A stretch of 9,517 nt of DNA from Acidimicrobiia bacterium (GTDB taxonomy: Bacteria > Actinomycetota > Acidimicrobiia > Acidimicrobiales > Ilumatobacteraceae): assembly GCA_010030605.1 (NCBI GenBank), contig RHCK01000038.1, positions 1 to 9,517 on the forward strand, in the 5' to 3' direction. A program made the position numbers and the translations under genes. Shown piece by piece: positions 6,025-9,517 of this stretch. The notes beneath the pieces were generated by a model. The model was given only the letters and a program-made list of their open reading frames with translations. It did no database searches and was not told where the DNA came from. The first letter of the stretch is position 1, and each line of letters starts with the position of its first letter.

Positions 6025-8091
6025 GTGTCCGTCGATCAGCATTCGTCCGATCCTCGATCGTCGAACCCCGTCGAGTTCCGGGTGGTCGCCGACTATTCGC
6101 CCGCGGGGGATCAGCCCAAAGCCATCGCGGAGTTGTCCGACGGGATCGAGTCGGGTCTGAGATATCAGACCTTGCTCGGCATCACCGGGTCCGGCAAGAG
6201 CGCCACCATCGCCTGGACCATCGAACGGACCCAACGACCGACCCTGATTCTCGCCCCGAACAAGAGCCTGGCCGCCCAGCTCGCTCAAGAAATGAAGGAG
6301 TTCTTTCCGGACAATCGTGTCGAGTACTTCGTGAGTTACTACGACTATTACCAGCCGGAGGCCTACATCGCATCGAGCGACACCTACATCGAGAAAGACT
6401 CGTCCATCAACGACGACATCGATCGTCTTCGGCATTCGGCCACCGCGGCCTTGCTGACTCGTCGCGACACCATCGTCGTGGCATCGGTGTCGTGCATCTA
6501 CGGAATGGGGGACCCCGACGAATATCGCGGTCAATTGCTCGAGTTGCACGTCGGTGTCGACTACGACATGCGCAGCGTTCTTCGCCGGCTCGTCGATCTG
6601 CAGTACGACCGCAACGACATGAGCCTCGGTCGAGGAAATTTCCGAGTTCGGGGCGACACCATCGAGATCCATCCGGCGTACGAAGAAACCGTCCTACGTG
6701 TCGAGATGTTCGGTGACACCGTCGATCGCCTCACCATGATCGATCCGCTGACCGGTGAAACGCTCCGTGAGCTGAGTACGACCGTCGTGTTTCCGGCGAC
6801 GCACTACGTCACCGGTGAGGAACGAATGCGTCGGGCGATGGTCGGAATCGAGGCCGAGTTGCAGGAGCGGTTGGCTCAATTCAAAGCCGAGGGCAAATTG
6901 CTCGAAGCTCAACGTCTGCAGATGCGGACGCAGCACGATCTCGAAATGATGCAAGAGGTCGGCTACTGCAACGGCATCGAGAACTACTCGATGCACATCG
7001 ACGGTCGCAGCCCGGGTGAACCTCCCTTCACGCTTCTCGACTATTTCCCGAAGGACTACCTGCTGGTCATCGACGAAAGCCATGTCGCGGTGCCCCAGCT
7101 CCATGGACAATTCGCCGGCGATCGCAGCCGCAAGGACATTCTCGTCGAACACGGATTCCGTCTTCCGAGTGCGCGCGACAATCGTCCGCTGCGATTCGAG
7201 GAGGTGATGGAGCGGGTGAATCAATGCGTCTTTCTGTCCGCGACTCCCAGTCCGTACGAATTGAAGGAATCACAGAAGGTGGTCGAACAGATCGTCAGAC
7301 CGACCGGTCTCGTCGATCCGGAGGTGATCATTCGGCCGACGAAGGGTCAAATCGACGACTTGATGGAACAGGTGACGACGCGGGTGACCATGGGAGATCG
7401 AGTGCTCGTGACCACACTCACCAAGAAGATGGCCGAGGATCTCACGGAGTACTTGCTCGAACAGGGGATGCGGGTGCGGTACCTGCACAGCAACATCGAC
7501 ACCATCCAACGGATCGAGATCATTCGTTCGCTGCGTCTCGGTGAGTTCGATGTTCTGGTGGGTATCAACCTGTTGCGCGAGGGTCTCGACCTTCCCGAAG
7601 TCAGTTTGGTGGCGATTCTCGATGCGGATAAGGAGGGTTTCCTGCGCAGCGAAACCTCGTTGATCCAGATGATCGGACGCGCGGCGCGAAACGTCGACGG
7701 CCAGGTCGTGATGTACGCCGATCAGGTCACCCCGTCGATGCAGCGGGCGATCAGCGAGACGAATCGTCGACGCGGTCTGCAATTGGCGTACAACAAGGAG
7801 CACGGAATCAATCCGCAAACGATCCGCAAAGCGGTGGGTGACATCTTGTCCATGCTCCGGCCCGATGGCGATCTTTCGGCGCCGGTACCCGGCAAGGATC
7901 GTCGGCGTCAAAAGGAGCGCGACAAGGTTCAGCGAGAGTTGCGCACCCTCCCGCAGCAGGAGTTGGCGCGATTGGTGCAAACGCTCGAAGAAGAGATGCA
8001 CGAAGCCGCGGCCGAATTGAAGTTCGAATACGCGGCGCGCCTGCGTGACGAAATCAACGAACTACGACGCGAGATGCGCGATGCCGGTTGA
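6025..8091 (+). CDS. uvrB: UvrABC excinuclease subunit B
   Basis: DNA-damage verification helicase of nucleotide-excision repair; it is loaded by UvrA, opens the strand with its beta-hairpin and recruits UvrC. The 688-residue protein has family-typical length. Seen: N-terminal SPAGDQPKAI; Walker A GITGSGKSA (52-60, Lys58, with Ser after Lys as in mycobacteria); the Tyr-rich beta-hairpin YYDYYQPEAYI; SVSCIYGMGDP; Walker B DESH (350-353); helicase-domain motifs LSATPSPYEL, VTTLTKKMAEDL, INLLREGLDLPEV and QMIGRAARN; and a C-terminal UVR motif (about 650-686, LKFEYAARLRDEINELR), which contacts UvrA and UvrC. The tandem GTGs allow a start at 6022 or 6025; 6025 is preferred because it lies six bases after the -10, as in coaE and uvrA. 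Regulation by LexA is expected from the operator at 5979-5990. uvrA follows after 33 nt. Confidence 0.98.
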   Translation: MSVDQHSSDPRSSNPVEFRVVADYSPAGDQPKAIAELSDGIESGLRYQTLLGITGSGKSATIAWTIERTQRPTLILAPNKSLAAQLAQEMKEFFPDNRVEYFVSYYDYYQPEAYIASSDTYIEKDSSINDDIDRLRHSATAALLTRRDTIVVASVSCIYGMGDPDEYRGQLLELHVGVDYDMRSVLRRLVDLQYDRNDMSLGRGNFRVRGDTIEIHPAYEETVLRVEMFGDTVDRLTMIDPLTGETLRELSTTVVFPATHYVTGEERMRRAMVGIEAELQERLAQFKAEGKLLEAQRLQMRTQHDLEMMQEVGYCNGIENYSMHIDGRSPGEPPFTLLDYFPKDYLLVIDESHVAVPQLHGQFAGDRSRKDILVEHGFRLPSARDNRPLRFEEVMERVNQCVFLSATPSPYELKESQKVVEQIVRPTGLVDPEVIIRPTKGQIDDLMEQVTTRVTMGDRVLVTTLTKKMAEDLTEYLLEQGMRVRYLHSNIDTIQRIEIIRSLRLGEFDVLVGINLLREGLDLPEVSLVAILDADKEGFLRSETSLIQMIGRAARNVDGQVVMYADQVTPSMQRAISETNRRRGLQLAYNKEHGINPQTIRKAVGDILSMLRPDGDLSAPVPGKDRRRQKERDKVQRELRTLPQQELARLVQTLEEEMHEAAAELKFEYAARLRDEINELRREMRDAG

Positions 8092-8118
8092 GAGCCGATC
8101 GCGGATGCTCACTAGTCT
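8088..8118 (+). promoter_or_regulatory. Probable uvrA promoter (TTGAGA ... TAGTCT), leaderless geometry
   Basis: TTGAGA at 8088-8093, overlapping the uvrB stop codon, differs by one base from the -35 consensus. TAGTCT at 8113-8118 fits the -10 but with a long 19-bp spacer. Six bases (CCGATC) then lead to the ATG at 8125, and there is no Shine-Dalgarno. No LexA box overlaps it, so this promoter should be constitutive while read-through from uvrB could add SOS control. Confidence 0.5.
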
Positions 8119-8124
8119 CCGATC

Positions 8125-9517
8125 ATGTCCGACCGTCTGATCGTCCGTGGTGCCCGTGAGCACAATCTGAAGAACATCAGCGTCGACCTCCCGCGCGACA
8201 AGATGATTGTCTTCACCGGCTTGTCGGGAAGCGGAAAGTCATCCTTGGCCTTCGACACGATCTACGCCGAAGGACAGCGCCGATATGTCGAGTCTCTCAG
8301 TGCGTACGCCCGTCAGTTCCTCGGCCAAATGGACAAGCCCGACGTGGACGTGATCGAGGGTTTGTCGCCGGCGATCTCGATCGACCAAAAGTCGGGTAGT
8401 CGCAATCCCCGTTCCACCGTGGGCACCATCACCGAGGTGTACGACTATTTGCGCCTCTTGTACGCGCGTATCGGTCAACAACATTGCCCGCAGGACGGAA
8501 CTCGCTTGGCTCGCCAAACTCCGCAGCAGATCGTCGATCGAGTTCTCACATTGCCGGAGGGAACGCGTTTCCAGGTTCTGGCCCCGGTGGTGCGCGCGCG
8601 CAAGGGTGAATACGAGACCCTCTTGAACGATCTCGCCGGTCAAGGTTTCGTGAGGGCTCGGGTCGATGGCGAGGTTGTCGACATTGTCGAATTCCTGAAG
8701 CGTGACACCAAGTTGGCTCGTTACGAACAACACACGATCGATGTGGTGGTCGATCGGTTGGTTCGCAAGGACGGCATCGATCGTCGCCTTACCGACAGCC
8801 TCGAGACGGCCTTGCGTCTGGCCGAGGGCGTGGCCACCGTCGAGATCGTGGGAGACAAGGGTGCCGAGGACGAAAGTTTGACGTTCAGCCAGCATCTGGC
8901 GTGTCCTTCATGCGGACTTTCATTCGACGAACCTGCCCCGCGTAACTTCTCCTTCAACTCGCCGTTCGGGGCCTGCGAGACGTGCGACGGTCTCGGAACG
9001 ACGTTCGAGGTCGATCCCGAACTCGTCATTCCGGATCCGGACTTGGCTCTCAGCCAGGGTGCCATTGCCCCGTGGCGAAGTGCGACGACCGGTTTCTTCC
9101 AGCGCATCCTCGAGTCGGTGGCTGGTGATCACGGAATCGACATGAACAAGCCGTGGGGCAAGCTGCCGGCCAAATCGCAGAAGATCGTGCTCAACGGCCT
9201 GCCCGGGAACATCACCGTCAAGTTCAAGAATCGTTACGGTCGAGCACGCCAGTTCAACACCACTTTCGAGGGCGTCATCCCGTGGATCAAGCGTCGCCAC
9301 GAAAGCGCCGAGAGCGATTGGAGTCGGGAGCAATACGAGGGCTACATGCGCCTCGTGCCCTGTTTGGCGTGTTCCGGAATGCGGTTGAAGCCGAGCACTC
9401 TGGCCGTGACCATTAATGATCGCAATATTTCCGAGGTTTGCGAGATGTCGATCGGGGATTCGGCGAAATTCCTCGCCGGGCTGGAATTGTCGGATCGAGA
9501 CCGTTTGATCGCCGAGC
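8125..9517 (+). CDS. uvrA: UvrABC excinuclease subunit A, N-terminal part (3' end outside window)
   Basis: Dimeric ABC-type ATPase that scans DNA for lesions and delivers UvrB. The frame is open from ATG 8125 to the right edge: 464 codons, about half of a protein normally near 950 residues. It begins MSDRLIVRGAREHNLKNI with the first Walker A GLSGSGKS at 32-39 (Lys38), then RRYVESLSAYARQFL and the family block SPAISIDQKS. The region of about 120-250 corresponds to the UvrB-binding insert. The first zinc module has Cys260, Cys263, Cys284 and Cys287 (C-x2-C-x20-C-x2-C), and a further Cys pair (413, 416) precedes GMRLKP. The sequence ends before the first ABC signature (LSGGE) and the second ATPase half, so completeness cannot be judged. 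ATG 8125 is supported by the conserved N-terminus and the six-base spacing from the -10. Confidence 0.97.
   Translation, partial: MSDRLIVRGAREHNLKNISVDLPRDKMIVFTGLSGSGKSSLAFDTIYAEGQRRYVESLSAYARQFLGQMDKPDVDVIEGLSPAISIDQKSGSRNPRSTVGTITEVYDYLRLLYARIGQQHCPQDGTRLARQTPQQIVDRVLTLPEGTRFQVLAPVVRARKGEYETLLNDLAGQGFVRARVDGEVVDIVEFLKRDTKLARYEQHTIDVVVDRLVRKDGIDRRLTDSLETALRLAEGVATVEIVGDKGAEDESLTFSQHLACPSCGLSFDEPAPRNFSFNSPFGACETCDGLGTTFEVDPELVIPDPDLALSQGAIAPWRSATTGFFQRILESVAGDHGIDMNKPWGKLPAKSQKIVLNGLPGNITVKFKNRYGRARQFNTTFEGVIPWIKRRHESAESDWSREQYEGYMRLVPCLACSGMRLKPSTLAVTINDRNISEVCEMSIGDSAKFLAGLELSDRDRLIAE

Noticed and set aside
5107..6672. 521-residue open frame on the minus strand across the kinase start, coaE and uvrB
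   Set aside because: It overlaps three confidently identified coding regions and the divergent promoter region, and its translation has no domain motif; it is a shadow frame.
7270..8001. 243-residue minus-strand frame within uvrB
   Set aside because: Antisense shadow of a certain gene, with no ribosome site or domain.
8050..8124. Possible LexA box before uvrA
   Set aside because: There is a GAAC half site but no GTTC at the required four-base spacing, so no operator is called.
8239..8895. 218-residue minus-strand frame within uvrA
   Set aside because: Antisense to well-conserved UvrA sequence including the zinc module region; no independent support.

Overview
This window is a chromosomal housekeeping stretch from a fairly GC-rich actinobacterium. 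The order polA – methyltransferase – rpsA – (two-component pair on the minus strand) – coaE – uvrB – uvrA keeps the backbone polA-rpsA-coaE-uvrB-uvrA known from mycobacteria and other Actinobacteria. Several details agree: a Tyr in the polymerase O-helix, GSGKSAT at the UvrB P-loop, a Gram-positive/actinobacterial-type LexA box (GAAC-N4-GTTC), and starts that look leaderless. The lineage within the phylum cannot be fixed from this sequence; a deep branch such as Acidimicrobiia is a guess. There are no RNA genes, mobile elements, CRISPR arrays, phage genes or signs of recent transfer. I found no undescribed defence or metabolic system; what is interesting is regulatory.

Layout. 1-1228: 3' part of polA (polymerase domain only; the 5' end lies outside). 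1242-1970: a class I SAM-dependent methyltransferase, 13 nt behind polA and probably co-transcribed. 1971-2110: a 140-nt gap with a candidate extended -10 promoter and two tandem hairpins in the rpsA leader. 2111-3403: ribosomal protein S1 with four S1 repeats. 3405-4043 and 4040-5203, both minus strand: a NarL/LuxR-type response regulator and its GAF-containing histidine kinase. They are joined by a 4-nt ATGA overlap and meet rpsA tail to tail with one base between stop codons. 5204-5322: a compact divergent promoter region. 5323-5979: coaE. 5979-6021: a LexA operator plus -10 element. 6025-8091: uvrB. 8125 to the end: the first half of uvrA. No gene-free stretch reaches 300 bases.

How the genes work together. 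PolA, UvrB and UvrA belong to nucleotide-excision repair (damage recognition, verification, gap filling). Only the uvrB promoter carries a visible SOS operator, and uvrA starts 33 nt after uvrB with its own candidate -10, so uvrA may receive both constitutive and SOS-driven read-through transcription. RpsA and CoaE serve translation and coenzyme A synthesis. The kinase-regulator pair is a self-contained cytoplasmic sensing module whose signal cannot be read from the sequence.

The most distinctive pattern is that coaE, uvrB and uvrA each show TANNNT, exactly six bases, then the start codon, with no Shine-Dalgarno sequence. This implies that transcripts begin at the start codon. A fourth copy of this geometry lies upstream of the kinase on the minus strand.
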